Below are positions 17,443 to 24,723 of a DNA stretch of 64,000 nt, in pieces. The position numbers and the translations under genes were made by a program. The notes beneath the pieces are model-generated. The model had not been told where the DNA came from and did no database searches. It was given only the letters and a program-made list of their open reading frames with translations. The DNA is from JBBQLG01 sp964251665 (lineage in GTDB: Bacteria; Bacteroidota; Bacteroidia; Cytophagales; Spirosomataceae): positions 1-64,000 of the forward strand of contig CAXUKO010000008.1 of NCBI GenBank assembly GCA_964251665.1. Direction: 5' to 3'. How positions within the stretch are numbered: the stretch's first letter is position 1; each line of letters begins with the position of its first letter.

Positions 17443-17626
17443 CACGACTGATCATGCCAATCTGGATACTATTCGAACCATGATGGCAACTAAGGAAACA
17501 TAGCTGACAGACAGCGGTCTAATCTACTTGTCTATAATGTACTGGATTGCCCCGGCGTTGCAGCCACCTTGGAGACGATGCTAACCAACATGGAGACTAT
17601 TGACACACGGCAACACCGGTGTAACC

Positions 17627-18811
17627 TCAACGAATGGTGCCGCCCGGACTGAGTTTGCTGGGCACGCTAACCGGAATGCTTTTGTCGAAGTTCGTGTCGG
17701 TTAAGGCGTTGAGAAAGGCGACGATCTGCGCCTGTTCGTTGTTGCGCAGGTTAATGCGCCGAACATCCGCGTCTAACTGTTGCCTTCCCACGTGCGGATT
17801 CTGGGAATTCCCATCACCAATCTGGTCATAGAAGTTGACCACCTGAGCCAGCGTCTGGAAGGTACCATTGTGCATGTATGGGGCGGTTAAACTAACATTA
17901 CGCAGGCTGGGTGTTCGGAAAGCATAAGTCCCGTTGACGCCCGCATCCGAAGTGGCCAGCTTCGCATTGTCGGGTACCGACAGTACGTGGGCTTTATAAT
18001 CGGAAAACATAGAACCCGAATGACAAACAGCACAGCCTTCGTTAGTAAACGTTTGCATCCCCTGAATCTGGGCCGCCGTCATGGCCGTTTTATCCCCTTT
18101 CTGGTAGCGGTCGTAGGGCGAGTTCGTGGCAATCAGGGTTCGCTCGAAAGCAGCGATTGCTTTGCCGACGTTGGTGGCAGTGATGGGCTGCTGCGTCCCA
18201 AAGGCTGTCTGGAATAGGTTCTGGTATTCGGTGATGGCCTTCAGGCGGGCGACCAAGCTGTCTAACGCTACGCCTTCGGTGTAGGCATGGCCCCGCATTT
18301 CTTCAAACGTTGTCAGCGGGCCAGTCGACTGGAGTTCCAGACTGGCCATGCGCGAATCCCAGAACATGGGGGCGGTGGCCGGATTAAACCCACCGTTGGC
18401 ATCCATGCCATTATAGGCGGTATTCAACACGGTTGGCGAGTTCCGTTTCGTAAACGAGACATCATTGGGCAGTATAAATCGGCGGGCGCTACCATACCCC
18501 ACCGCATGTTCGCCTAAGGACAGGTCCAGCCCATCGGTATAGGCATTGTTGGGATGATGGCAGGTAGCACAGGCTACATCCTTGCCGCTCGACAGAATCG
18601 GGTCCCAAAATAAGGCTTTGCCCAGGGCAACTTGAGCCAGATTGGCAGGGGCAGCAGCGGTGCCGACTGTGGTGGCGGAGGTAGGTACCGTGGTCAGAAC
18701 CGCCGGGGTAACCCCATCCGTTTGCCGGTTGCAGGCGTTCAGGGCTACGGCCATAAATAAGCAAACCGAGCCCAGTAGAGAAAAGAAGGACAGTTTGTTC
18801 TTCATTGTCAA
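17627..18811 (-). CDS. Di-haem cytochrome c peroxidase (CcpA/MauG family) lipoprotein
   Basis: The 394-residue protein has a lipoprotein signal with Cys27 (VALNACNRQ) and two c-type haem sites, CATCH (81-85) and CAVCH (260-264). The segments ALGKALFWDPILSS, KRNSPTVLNTAYNG, FWDSRMASLELQ and FRTPSLRNVSLTAPYMHNGTFQTL are hallmarks of bacterial di-haem peroxidases, which reduce hydrogen peroxide with electrons from small cytochromes at the periplasmic side. MauG-like enzymes share the fold but modify proteins, and the short form here fits the peroxidase group better. It is monocistronic, on the same strand as, and upstream of, the DUF3500-HupE operon. Confidence 0.92.
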   Translation of the reverse strand: MTMKNKLSFFSLLGSVCLFMAVALNACNRQTDGVTPAVLTTVPTSATTVGTAAAPANLAQVALGKALFWDPILSSGKDVACATCHHPNNAYTDGLDLSLGEHAVGYGSARRFILPNDVSFTKRNSPTVLNTAYNGMDANGGFNPATAPMFWDSRMASLELQSTGPLTTFEEMRGHAYTEGVALDSLVARLKAITEYQNLFQTAFGTQQPITATNVGKAIAAFERTLIATNSPYDRYQKGDKTAMTAAQIQGMQTFTNEGCAVCHSGSMFSDYKAHVLSVPDNAKLATSDAGVNGTYAFRTPSLRNVSLTAPYMHNGTFQTLAQVVNFYDQIGDGNSQNPHVGRQQLDADVRRINLRNNEQAQIVAFLNALTDTNFDKSIPVSVPSKLSPGGTIR

Positions 18812-18945
18812 TTGGATTTACTGCGTTAAGGTGTCTAAAAAAGTAAGGGTTGGCCAATGCCTGTTTAACCGGACAAATGCCCGGCCTGCGTGTACTTCCA
18901 GGTGTTTCTCTATTTTCCGCAATCGGTAGTCTGACTGGCTAAAGC

Positions 18946-18977
18946 AAAAAAGAAAGCCAGGCCAATTGACCTGGCTT
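18946..18977 (-). terminator. Rho-independent terminator of the two-domain PepSY-like gene
   Basis: On the minus strand AAGCCAGG and CCTGGCTT form an 8-bp stem around an 8-base loop, followed by TTTCTTTTTTG. It begins about 25 bp after the stop of the PepSY-like gene at 19002. Confidence 0.75.
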
Positions 18978-19001
18978 CTCACCTTTTGTTAAGCATTAGA
19001 A

Positions 19002-19607
19002 TTAAATAAGCACACCATTCGCATCGAAATGGATCTGTTTCGTTCGGCCATTGAGGGTAAACTTAACCTCGTAGTAAACCGCACCGGCTGGCGTGGTTCC
19101 CTGCTCGGCCTGTACTAAGGTATAACCGGCATAGTTCGTCGTCAGATAGGTCAGGGCGGTTGCGGGCAGTTTGTCCGCCGTTATCACGACCTCAGTAGAC
19201 GAACTCCCGCCGTAGCCTTTTCCGCCACCTCCTGACGATGCCAGCACGGCACCCGTCATGTCAAAATGCAGTTCCTTAGTGGCGCCATTCAAGGTAAACT
19301 TAACCTCATAGTACGTAGCACTATTCCGCAGGTTGGTTCCCTGTTCGGCCTGTACGAGCGTGTAGCCAGCGTAGTTGGTCGTCAGGTAGGTTAGGACCGC
19401 AGCAGGGAGTTGGTCGGCCGTAATAACGGTTTCGCTGCTGCCGCAGGTCAGGGTGCCGTTATTACCGGTCGTGCTGGTGACACCCGCAATGCGTGCGCTG
19501 GACAACGATGTAGTCGTTGAATCGGTTGGGGATACGCCGTTCTGATTGCAGGAAACGATCCCGATGGCAATAAGGGCTGTTAAAGCCAGGATAAGATACT
19601 GTTTCAT
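19002..19607 (-). CDS. Two-domain PepSY-like lipoprotein
   Basis: I start at 19607 (MKQYLILALTALIAIGIVSC, lipobox Cys). The frame extends 22 codons upstream without protein-like character. The 201-residue product contains two near-identical copies of a PepSY-like unit, each beginning VITADQLPA/KLPA, with LTYLTTNYAGYTLVQAEQGT, YYEVKFTLNG.TK and HFD..G, joined by a Gly/Ser linker (GGGGKGYGGSSS). The DNA of the two units is also similar, so the duplication is recent. It should be anchored at the outer or inner membrane facing the periplasm. The ligand is unknown. A terminator follows. Confidence 0.82.
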   Translation of the reverse strand: MKQYLILALTALIAIGIVSCNQNGVSPTDSTTTSLSSARIAGVTSTTGNNGTLTCGSSETVITADQLPAAVLTYLTTNYAGYTLVQAEQGTNLRNSATYYEVKFTLNGATKELHFDMTGAVLASSGGGGKGYGGSSSTEVVITADKLPATALTYLTTNYAGYTLVQAEQGTTPAGAVYYEVKFTLNGRTKQIHFDANGVLI

Positions 19608-19666
19608 GTTGTTAGAGTCATTCGTTTTAACGTGAATAAGCGAGGTCTCATCGGGCGCGCTCCGTA

Positions 19667-19702
19667 AGAACACCGTTCATTAAACATTACGAACGGTGTT
19701 CT
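19667..19702. repeat. 12-bp inverted repeat upstream of the PepSY-like lipoprotein
   Basis: AGAACACCGTTC (19667-19678) and GAACGGTGTTCT (19691-19702) are exact inverted repeats with a 12-base AT-rich spacer. They lie 60-95 bp upstream of the ATG at 19607, between it and gene remnants. They could be an operator for the lipoprotein gene or the terminator of a lost gene. Confidence 0.5.
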
Positions 19703-19792
19703 GTGAGTGTTGCAACGGTCGTGGATACAATTCTAACCTGAACAGAGACTTTTAGAACATGGTCAGCAATTCCCGCTAAGCCAACACCTGCC

Positions 19793-19921
19793 CGCCTGTG
19801 GCTACGCCGACCCCTGCGCCTGCTGGGTGAGCGGGCACCCTTAGACTTGATGGACAGCCCAACGGGTGTTCAGTTAGTAGAAGACATGCTGGGGCGCATT
19901 GATTATGGTGTTTTCGATTCA
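19793..19921 (+). pseudogene. C-terminal remnant of an Xre/MbcA/ParS-type antitoxin
   Basis: The plus-strand translation reads RLWLRRPLRLLGERAPLDLMD, then SPTGVQLVEDMLGRIDYGVFDS. This is the toxin-binding domain (DUF2384) of Xre/ParS antitoxins, whose hallmark is P(L/M)xLLDTxxGxxxVxxxLGRIEYGV. About 43 residues remain. No start, no DNA-binding half and no adjacent RES toxin are present, though the frame runs on to a TGA at 19975. It is closely similar to the remnant at 22386-22643 and is probably the end of a second lost module. Confidence 0.65.
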
Positions 19922-20211
19922 GCCTTATCCGATTGGTCCTCGTTTGCCGACTGCGGTCCTGATATAGTGCCATGAGTACAGTCAATACACTGTACCGCCA
20001 CAATCACTTGGTTATCTGGATACAGGTATGGCTCCCCGGAATTATTCTCTAATTCATCGTACCAGTCTTGGGCCTCCCAAAAGCCAGAGTTACCCTTAAT
20101 TTGATACAGTTTTGCCAACGTTTGACGGGTCGCCGTTGCGATTGAATCGTTCCGGCTGATGGGGTAAAGTACCAGGCAGGTATAGTATCCTCCAATGGGT
20201 TCTCGCCCACC
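19903..20211 (-). pseudogene. Coding remnant of an unrecognised protein
   Basis: On the minus strand an open frame from a TGA at 20212-20214 to a stop at 19903 reads REPIGGYYTCLVLYPISRND, then ATRQTLAKLYQIKGNSGFWEAQDWYDELENN, then PYLYPDNQVIVAVQC. Residue use is protein-like but there is no ATG, and the only possible starts are TTG codons. The final NQVIVAVQC segment recurs in two other places (near 550 and 2990), each time also in decayed sequence. It overlaps the antitoxin remnant on the opposite strand at its last 19 bp. The family was not recognised. Confidence 0.4.
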
Positions 20212-20321
20212 TCACCGGCTACACCGGGGCGTTCTGAGTACGGTTGATTCCGTGAAGCGGATGAAGTGTCGTTGGCATGGTCAACGTTAGGTGGCCCCAC
20301 ACGTTTAAGGAACACAAACAG

Positions 20322-20675
20322 CTATTTCCCAATTATTTTTTTGCGGTGTTCTATTCCCCACTCGGTCAGGTTGTTAATAATAGTCTTTAAGGTTTGGCCG
20401 TGCTCCGTAAGCTCATACTGCACCGTGATCGGCTGGGTGTTCAAAACGGTTCGCTTTACCAACTGGTTGATTTCCAGCTCTTTCAGTTCCTTGCTGAGCA
20501 TTTTGTTGGAGATACCGGCCACATCGTTCAGAATGTCCGAGAATCTCCTTTTGTTGTAATAGCAAATAGACGAGATGATCGAAATCTTCCATTTTCCATT
20601 CAGCACGTTCATTGAATCCTGGACCGCCATCATTTCCTTTTTGTGTTCTTCCTGCTGACGGGGCTTGCACTGCAT
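20322..20675 (-). CDS. HxlR family transcriptional regulator
   Basis: The 117-residue winged-helix protein has the HxlR pattern: MNVLNGKWKISIISSICYYNKRRFSDI (helix-turn-helix entry), GISNKMLSKELKELEINQLVKRTVL and the wing VQYELTEHGQTLKTIINNLTEWGIEHR. HxlR proteins often sense electrophiles or redox state and usually control a divergently transcribed oxidoreductase. The divergent neighbour here (20782) is a wrecked SDR gene, so the natural target is probably lost. The intergenic region contains an imperfect palindrome TACTAAGTTACTA that could be its binding site. Confidence 0.88.
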   Translation of the reverse strand: MQCKPRQQEEHKKEMMAVQDSMNVLNGKWKISIISSICYYNKRRFSDILNDVAGISNKMLSKELKELEINQLVKRTVLNTQPITVQYELTEHGQTLKTIINNLTEWGIEHRKKIIGK

Positions 20676-20745
20676 ATGTTACCTGGTTACCTCGGGGTTA
20701 CTGTTACTTTTAGATACTAAGTTACTAATATAAACTTGGCCGCCC

Positions 20746-20753
20746 TACTTTTG
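20746..20753 (+). promoter_or_regulatory. Bacteroidota-type -7 promoter box for the SDR gene
   Basis: TACTTTTG matches the TAnnTTTG -7 consensus of Bacteroidota exactly and lies 28 bp before the GTG start at 20782. No clear TTG box was seen at the usual upstream distance. The TACTAAGTTACTA element lies just upstream and would let the HxlR regulator act here. Confidence 0.45.
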
Positions 20754-20781
20754 CAGCTCAGAATCTTAATGGAGCCCAAAA

Positions 20782-21238
20782 GTGAGTAAACTAAAAAACA
20801 AGGTAGCCGTGGTTACGGGTGCCTCAAAAGGGATAGGCGCTGCAATAGCGAAACAGTTTGCGGCAGAAGGAGCTAACGTGGTTGTGAATTATGCCTCCGG
20901 TAAGGACGGGGCAGACAACGTAGTAAAAGCCATAACCGATACCGGCGGCATGGCTATCTCGGTGCAGGGCGATGTGTCGAACCAAGCGGATGTAGTCAGA
21001 CTGTTTGACGAGACGAAGAACGCGTTTGGCACCCTGGATATTCTCGTAAACAATGCGGGTATTTACCAGTACGCACCGATTGAAGCGGTCTCGGCCGAAT
21101 CGTTTCATCAGCAATTCAACATCAATGTATGGGGGCTTTTCTTGCCATTCAGGCCTCGTTAAAACTATTTGGCGATACCGGCGGCAACATTATCAACATC
21201 AGTTCGCAGGCCGGTAAAACACCGCTTCCCACCGGGTC
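20782..21238 (+). pseudogene. SDR family oxidoreductase, frameshifted and 3'-deleted
   Basis: The frame begins at GTG 20782 with a typical SDR start (KVAVVTGASKGIGAAIAKQFA, then LDILVNNAGIYQYAPI). At 21131-21135 a run of five G shifts the frame: six would restore NVWGAFLAIQASLKLFGDTGGNIINISS, the expected strand with the catalytic Ser. In the shifted frame homology continues to about GKTPLPTG (21238) and then stops, just before the YxxxK catalytic motif. The rest of the gene is missing and hydrolase sequence follows directly. It is non-functional as it stands. Confidence 0.8.
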
Positions 21239-21400
21239 TACATTGCCTGCACTAATCCATGGATACCGATATTGAAAAAGATGAGCAGGGAAGCAGAAAA
21301 TAACCCGATGTGGACCTACTACACACTGAATACAGGACACGAGGCTATGATTACCAGTCCTGTTGAGTTAACCAACCTCTTCGTCACCTTAATAGAATAA
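21239..21400 (+). pseudogene. C-terminal remnant of an alpha/beta hydrolase
   Basis: In a different frame from the SDR sequence, the plus strand reads VYIACTNPWIPILKKMSRE, then AENNPMWTYYTLNTGHEAMITSP and VELTNLFVTLIE-stop (21398-21400). This is the end of an alpha/beta hydrolase: the strand before the catalytic loop, then the conserved GH of the catalytic His (NTGHEAM) and the last helix. Everything before this, including the nucleophile elbow, is missing. The junction with the SDR fragment near 21238 looks like a deletion that fused two once-neighbouring genes. Confidence 0.6.
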
Positions 21401-21904
21401 ACAGTAAGTGAATAAACAGCTTTGATGTGCTGGTACATAACACACATTACTAACTAGCTCAGCGGTAATGGCTTAATCAGGAACGCATTAGCCAGCGTGC
21501 AATCCGGCCGATGTTTGCCCGAACGAACTTAGTAGATAGCCGGTGTAGATACCCAGGTTTGTTGGCATGACCGAAGATAATTTGTCGACATAGTTCCTTT
21601 GCGTAACTTCAGCTATAAGTGCTACATAAATTGTGTAAGAACCGCCAAAGTGAACTCTGAAAAAGCTTGAGCATAGCAGCGAACTGGCGGTCAGCCGCTG
21701 CTGCTATGTTCGCCCTTGAGCGGTTTACCTTAATAAAGGTCTCAAATAGCGGTCTGTTTGAATGAATTGAAATTGATCTCGTTGGTATTGTAGAGCAATC
21801 AGCTGATTTTCAACACAGTAAATCGCTGCTTAATCAGGCTCACTCGACTTTAGGATACTACTTGAGGAGTGGGACTCCCTGGCTGAGCAAACAAACGGCC
21901 ATGA
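21401..21904. other. Intergenic stretch without a gene
   Basis: These 500 bp hold no frame with protein-like character. A 9-bp inverted repeat (CATAGCAGC at 21672-21680, GCTGCTATG at 21700-21708) is the only clear structure and may be a terminator relic or transposon-end relic. A TAGCTCAGCGGTA string near 21456 resembles a tRNA D-arm, but nothing else of a tRNA is present. Confidence 0.5.
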
Positions 21905-22382
21905 CTACTTCCCTAATCGTTCGTCAAACTCGTGAGCCAGCACCTCAACTACTTTCACCTGACTCATCTGAGGATGCAACGGATTGATCAGAATGTTGCG
22001 TGAAGGCGAGTTCTTCAACACCGCCGAAGGTACCGAGAATGCTAACGCTGGGTAAACCAAAGTGAGTTTGGGGAAGAGAAAAAAGTAAACTATCCGGCTA
22101 CTTGAGGGCACCCCAACTTGGAGGTAGGTCGGCTAATGATAGCTCCTCAGGCATCTCAATACTGATGTGGACAAAAGGAAGCAGGTCCCGAAGGGGCGTA
22201 CCATCCAGGTGGATCATCGTTTCCAGCAAGGCCAGTTCAGGCGTGGTGGATGTATACAGTAATGGGATCCCTGGCGGATTCCAGCGCCCTCCATTGCGCC
22301 GAGCGCTTTAGCCGGTTAAGACTGAATCGACAAACTGCCGCTCGGCGGTCCGATTCTTTTGAATCCGGTAAACCAGAGGCAT
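21905..22382 (-). pseudogene. RES-domain toxin, broken by an in-frame stop and a frameshift
   Basis: From ATG 22382 the minus strand reads MPLVYRIQKNRTAERQFVD, then a TAA at 22308-22310, then SARRNGGRWNPPGIPLLYTST and PELALLETMIHL, the signature of RES toxins (GGRWN..G..vvYt....LA.LE). After SWGALK a TAG occurs at 22098-22100, and homology carries on in the neighbouring frame (LTLVYPALAFSVPSAVLKN, then NILINPLHPQMSQVKVVEV and FDERL) to a stop at 21905. RES toxins degrade NAD+. The antitoxin remnant ends 3 bp upstream, so the gene order antitoxin-toxin is the standard one. Two lesions make it a pseudogene. Confidence 0.8.
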
Positions 22383-22385
22383 AAC

Positions 22386-22643
22386 TTAACTATAAACGCC
22401 ATACTCAATACGACCCAGGATCTGGTCTACGACCTGGAAACCAGTCGCTGTATCCAGCAATTGTAAAGGGGATTGGCTATTTATGATTTCCAGAGGCCGA
22501 CGTAACCAGCGGTTAAACTTGCCCTGGTCTTCAAAGACCCGCAGGCCATGAGCCGCCAGGGCTTCCAGGAGAAGAAGCCGTTCAGATTCCACCCTGTTTA
22601 AGGAGCCACTCACCAGGCGACGGGCCATGGTCCGCTCGTTCAT
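22386..22643 (-). pseudogene. Xre/ParS-type antitoxin, N-terminally truncated
   Basis: The 85-codon frame from ATG 22643 reads MNERTMARRLVSGSLNRVES, then RLLLLEALAAHGLRVFEDQ, then FNRWLRRPLEIINSQSPLQL and LDTATGFQVVDQILGRIEYGVYS. This is the last helix of the antitoxin DNA-binding region followed by a complete toxin-binding DUF2384 domain. Family members usually have 120-160 residues, so the N-terminal half is gone, and the remnant starts 19 bp after the LytTR regulator stop. The cognate RES toxin follows with a 3-bp gap and is itself broken. A short protein could still be made from 22643. Confidence 0.72.
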
Positions 22644-22662
22644 CGAGCGCAGTACGGCCAAT

Positions 22663-23436
22663 TTACTTACCCAGCCACTCCTTAAAATCGTTGACGCGGT
22701 AGGAACTGACAAACACCTCCTGCCGGGGTTTGGGCAGTAAATCCAGCTTGAGTTTACTGCCTGAATAGGTATGAATGGTGTGGATCGAATTGAGCGCCAG
22801 CAGAAACGACCGGTTGACCCGAAAAAACCACTGCGGGTCGAGTAGCGTAGCCAGCTTATCCAGACTATACTCAATGGAAATCGGCCGACCATCATAGGTT
22901 TGCAACCAGGTCGCCTTTTCCTCGAAAAAGAAGTAGGCAATCTGCTCGGTGGGAATACTCTGAATCTTGGGGCCTATATGCACCATAAATCGGTCCTTAT
23001 AAATGGCGGTTGGTTTTCGCAGCAACTGGACCAGGGCGTCAACATTACGGGAAGACGCGGGCGAGTTAGCCGACTGAAGGCGCTTGAATTTGTCCAAAGC
23101 GGCCTTCAGTTCATCGACATTGATGGGCTTGAGCAGATAGTCGATGCTATTGGCTTTAAACGCCTGGAGCGCGTATTGGTCGTAGGCCGTGGTGAAAATA
23201 ATGGGCAGGGCTAACTGGGTTTCGTCAATAATCCGAAAGGCATTACCGTCTTCCAGATGAATATCCATAAACACCAGATCCGGCGGGCTATCGGCTTGAT
23301 GCTCCCCAAACCAGCGTAAGGATTTGGTCACCGAGGGCAGACGGGCAAGGACCTGAATCGTGGGGTCGTACTCGATGAGCATGTTTTCCAGGCGCCGGGC
23401 ACTGAGCGATTCATCCTCAATAATCAGGACGTTCAT
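22663..23436 (-). CDS. LytTR family response regulator
   Basis: The 257-residue protein has a receiver domain (acidic pair E7-D8, phospho-acceptor Asp58 in FMDIH, Thr82-Thr83, Lys103 in LLKP) and a C-terminal LytTR DNA-binding domain (about 150-257; FFRVNRSFLLALNSIHTIHTYSGSKLKL). It overlaps the histidine kinase gene by 4 bp (ATGA), so the pair is translationally coupled. Such LytS/LytR pairs in Bacteroidota often control nearby envelope genes. The TonB-dependent receptor upstream on the same strand is the obvious candidate (inference). Confidence 0.93.
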   Translation of the reverse strand: MNVLIIEDESLSARRLENMLIEYDPTIQVLARLPSVTKSLRWFGEHQADSPPDLVFMDIHLEDGNAFRIIDETQLALPIIFTTAYDQYALQAFKANSIDYLLKPINVDELKAALDKFKRLQSANSPASSRNVDALVQLLRKPTAIYKDRFMVHIGPKIQSIPTEQIAYFFFEEKATWLQTYDGRPISIEYSLDKLATLLDPQWFFRVNRSFLLALNSIHTIHTYSGSKLKLDLLPKPRQEVFVSSYRVNDFKEWLGK

Positions 23437-24578
23437 GAGAGCAGGGGAAGTTTAACGACAAAAAAACCAGCCACTTCGGCGGCTACGACCGGCCGTTCGG
23501 TGAGCAGCCGATACCGATTTTTAATGTTTTGCAGACCGACACCGGTAGAGTTTTGCGGATCGGTTCGTAGCTGAATCGGGTTGGAAATAAGCAACTCATC
23601 GCCCTGGGCATAAATCGAGACCGTCAGGGGTTGCTCTTCACTCATTTGATTGTGCTTCACGGCATTTTCGAGCAGTAACTGAAGCGTCAGGGGAGCAATC
23701 GAAACCTGGCCAGCCTGCTCGGCGCTCACCCTACGGAGCACCTTCACTTTACCATCGAAACGAATATTTAACAGAAACTCATAGGCATCTAAAAACTCCA
23801 GCTCGGTAGCCAGACTAACTTTATCGCTTTCCCGCTGCTCCAGAACATACCGATAGGCCTTGGCCAAGCGGTCGATAAACTGAACCGATAACTTGGTGTC
23901 GATTTCGACCAGGGCAGACAGGATACTCAGACTATTGAACAGAAAATGGGGATTAACCTGATTTTTGAGGGCGACTAATTGCGCCTGAGTCGCTTCTCGT
24001 TTGAGTTGCTCGGCGTTGAGTCGCAATTCCTGAAGCTGTTGATTGCTACGTCGGTTAGCGGCCAGATAATACGCTGACAGCAAGGCTATAACGACCAGAC
24101 CTGTATTAATCTTCTCCGTTTGGGTATCCTGGCCATTGGTATCCCTGCCCCAGTAATTCGAGGTATTTCTGGCTCCTGGCTCGTTGTATCGAACCTCCCA
24201 CTGCCGATCATCCCGGTCCAGGGCATGATATAAACTTCGCCACAAAGCGCCATAGCCACTATTAAATAAAACGGCCAGCAGCCCCGCGATCAATAAGGTA
24301 GCGAGTTTAACCGGCAAGGTAGATCCTCCCCAAAAACGGGTTTGAAAGGAGCCAACGAATCGCTGTTCAATCCATTCGGTCACGTTCAGCCAAAACGTAA
24401 AATAAAGTACCGTCACCACCAATTCGACCAACCAGATAAGCCAATCGTGCTCAATCGTTTTCCAGCCAAAATAGTCTCGACGGAGATATTGGCGAATGGG
24501 CCAGTAGATCGCAAAGACACTCAGGGCTATCCGTATCTTTTGGTTGAGGGTTAAAAACTGGGCATTCTGGATTTCCAT
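23433..24578 (-). CDS. LytS-type sensor histidine kinase
   Basis: I start at 24578 (MEIQNAQFLTLNQKIRIALSVF). An upstream start at 24656 is possible, adding 26 unlike residues. The 381-residue protein has four hydrophobic segments in its first half, a short coiled coil (NQQLQELRLNAEQLKREATQAQL), and then the His_kinase core: NQVNPHFLFNSLSILSALV with the phospho-acceptor His, LLLENAVKHNQ (N box) and GVGLQNIKNRYRLL (G box). It is a membrane kinase partner for the overlapping LytTR regulator. No periplasmic sensor domain of size is visible, so the signal may be sensed in the membrane. Confidence 0.9.
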   Translation of the reverse strand: MEIQNAQFLTLNQKIRIALSVFAIYWPIRQYLRRDYFGWKTIEHDWLIWLVELVVTVLYFTFWLNVTEWIEQRFVGSFQTRFWGGSTLPVKLATLLIAGLLAVLFNSGYGALWRSLYHALDRDDRQWEVRYNEPGARNTSNYWGRDTNGQDTQTEKINTGLVVIALLSAYYLAANRRSNQQLQELRLNAEQLKREATQAQLVALKNQVNPHFLFNSLSILSALVEIDTKLSVQFIDRLAKAYRYVLEQRESDKVSLATELEFLDAYEFLLNIRFDGKVKVLRRVSAEQAGQVSIAPLTLQLLLENAVKHNQMSEEQPLTVSIYAQGDELLISNPIQLRTDPQNSTGVGLQNIKNRYRLLTERPVVAAEVAGFFVVKLPLLS

Positions 24579-24584
24579 AGGCCA

Positions 24585-24592
24585 CAAAGTTA
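24585..24592 (-). promoter_or_regulatory. Candidate -7 box just upstream of the histidine kinase
   Basis: On the minus strand TAACTTTG matches TAnnTTTG. It ends 6 bp before ATG 24578, so transcription from it would give an almost leaderless message. It argues for an internal promoter for the kinase-regulator pair separate from the TonB receptor gene. A matching upstream TTTG lies farther away than usual. Confidence 0.3.
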
Positions 24593-24723
24593 GTAACTTA
24601 ACTGCCTGAAAATGACCAAACCAATGGGTGACTGTCTTGCTCATTTTCAGGCGCATTCAACTGCATTAGGGGGTTACTAATTACGGCCGATGGCCAATCA
24701 ACCTGGTCAGCTAAGTAAATTTT

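Noticed and set aside
19002..19607. Two similar halves read as a cassette-type direct repeat
   Set aside because: Both halves are inside one continuous open frame with a linker, so this is domain duplication, not a gene-end repeat.
21450..21530. TAGCTCAGCGGTA string resembling a tRNA D-arm
   Set aside because: No anticodon arm, no GTTCGA T-loop and no acceptor stem of matching bases could be found in the following 80 bp.
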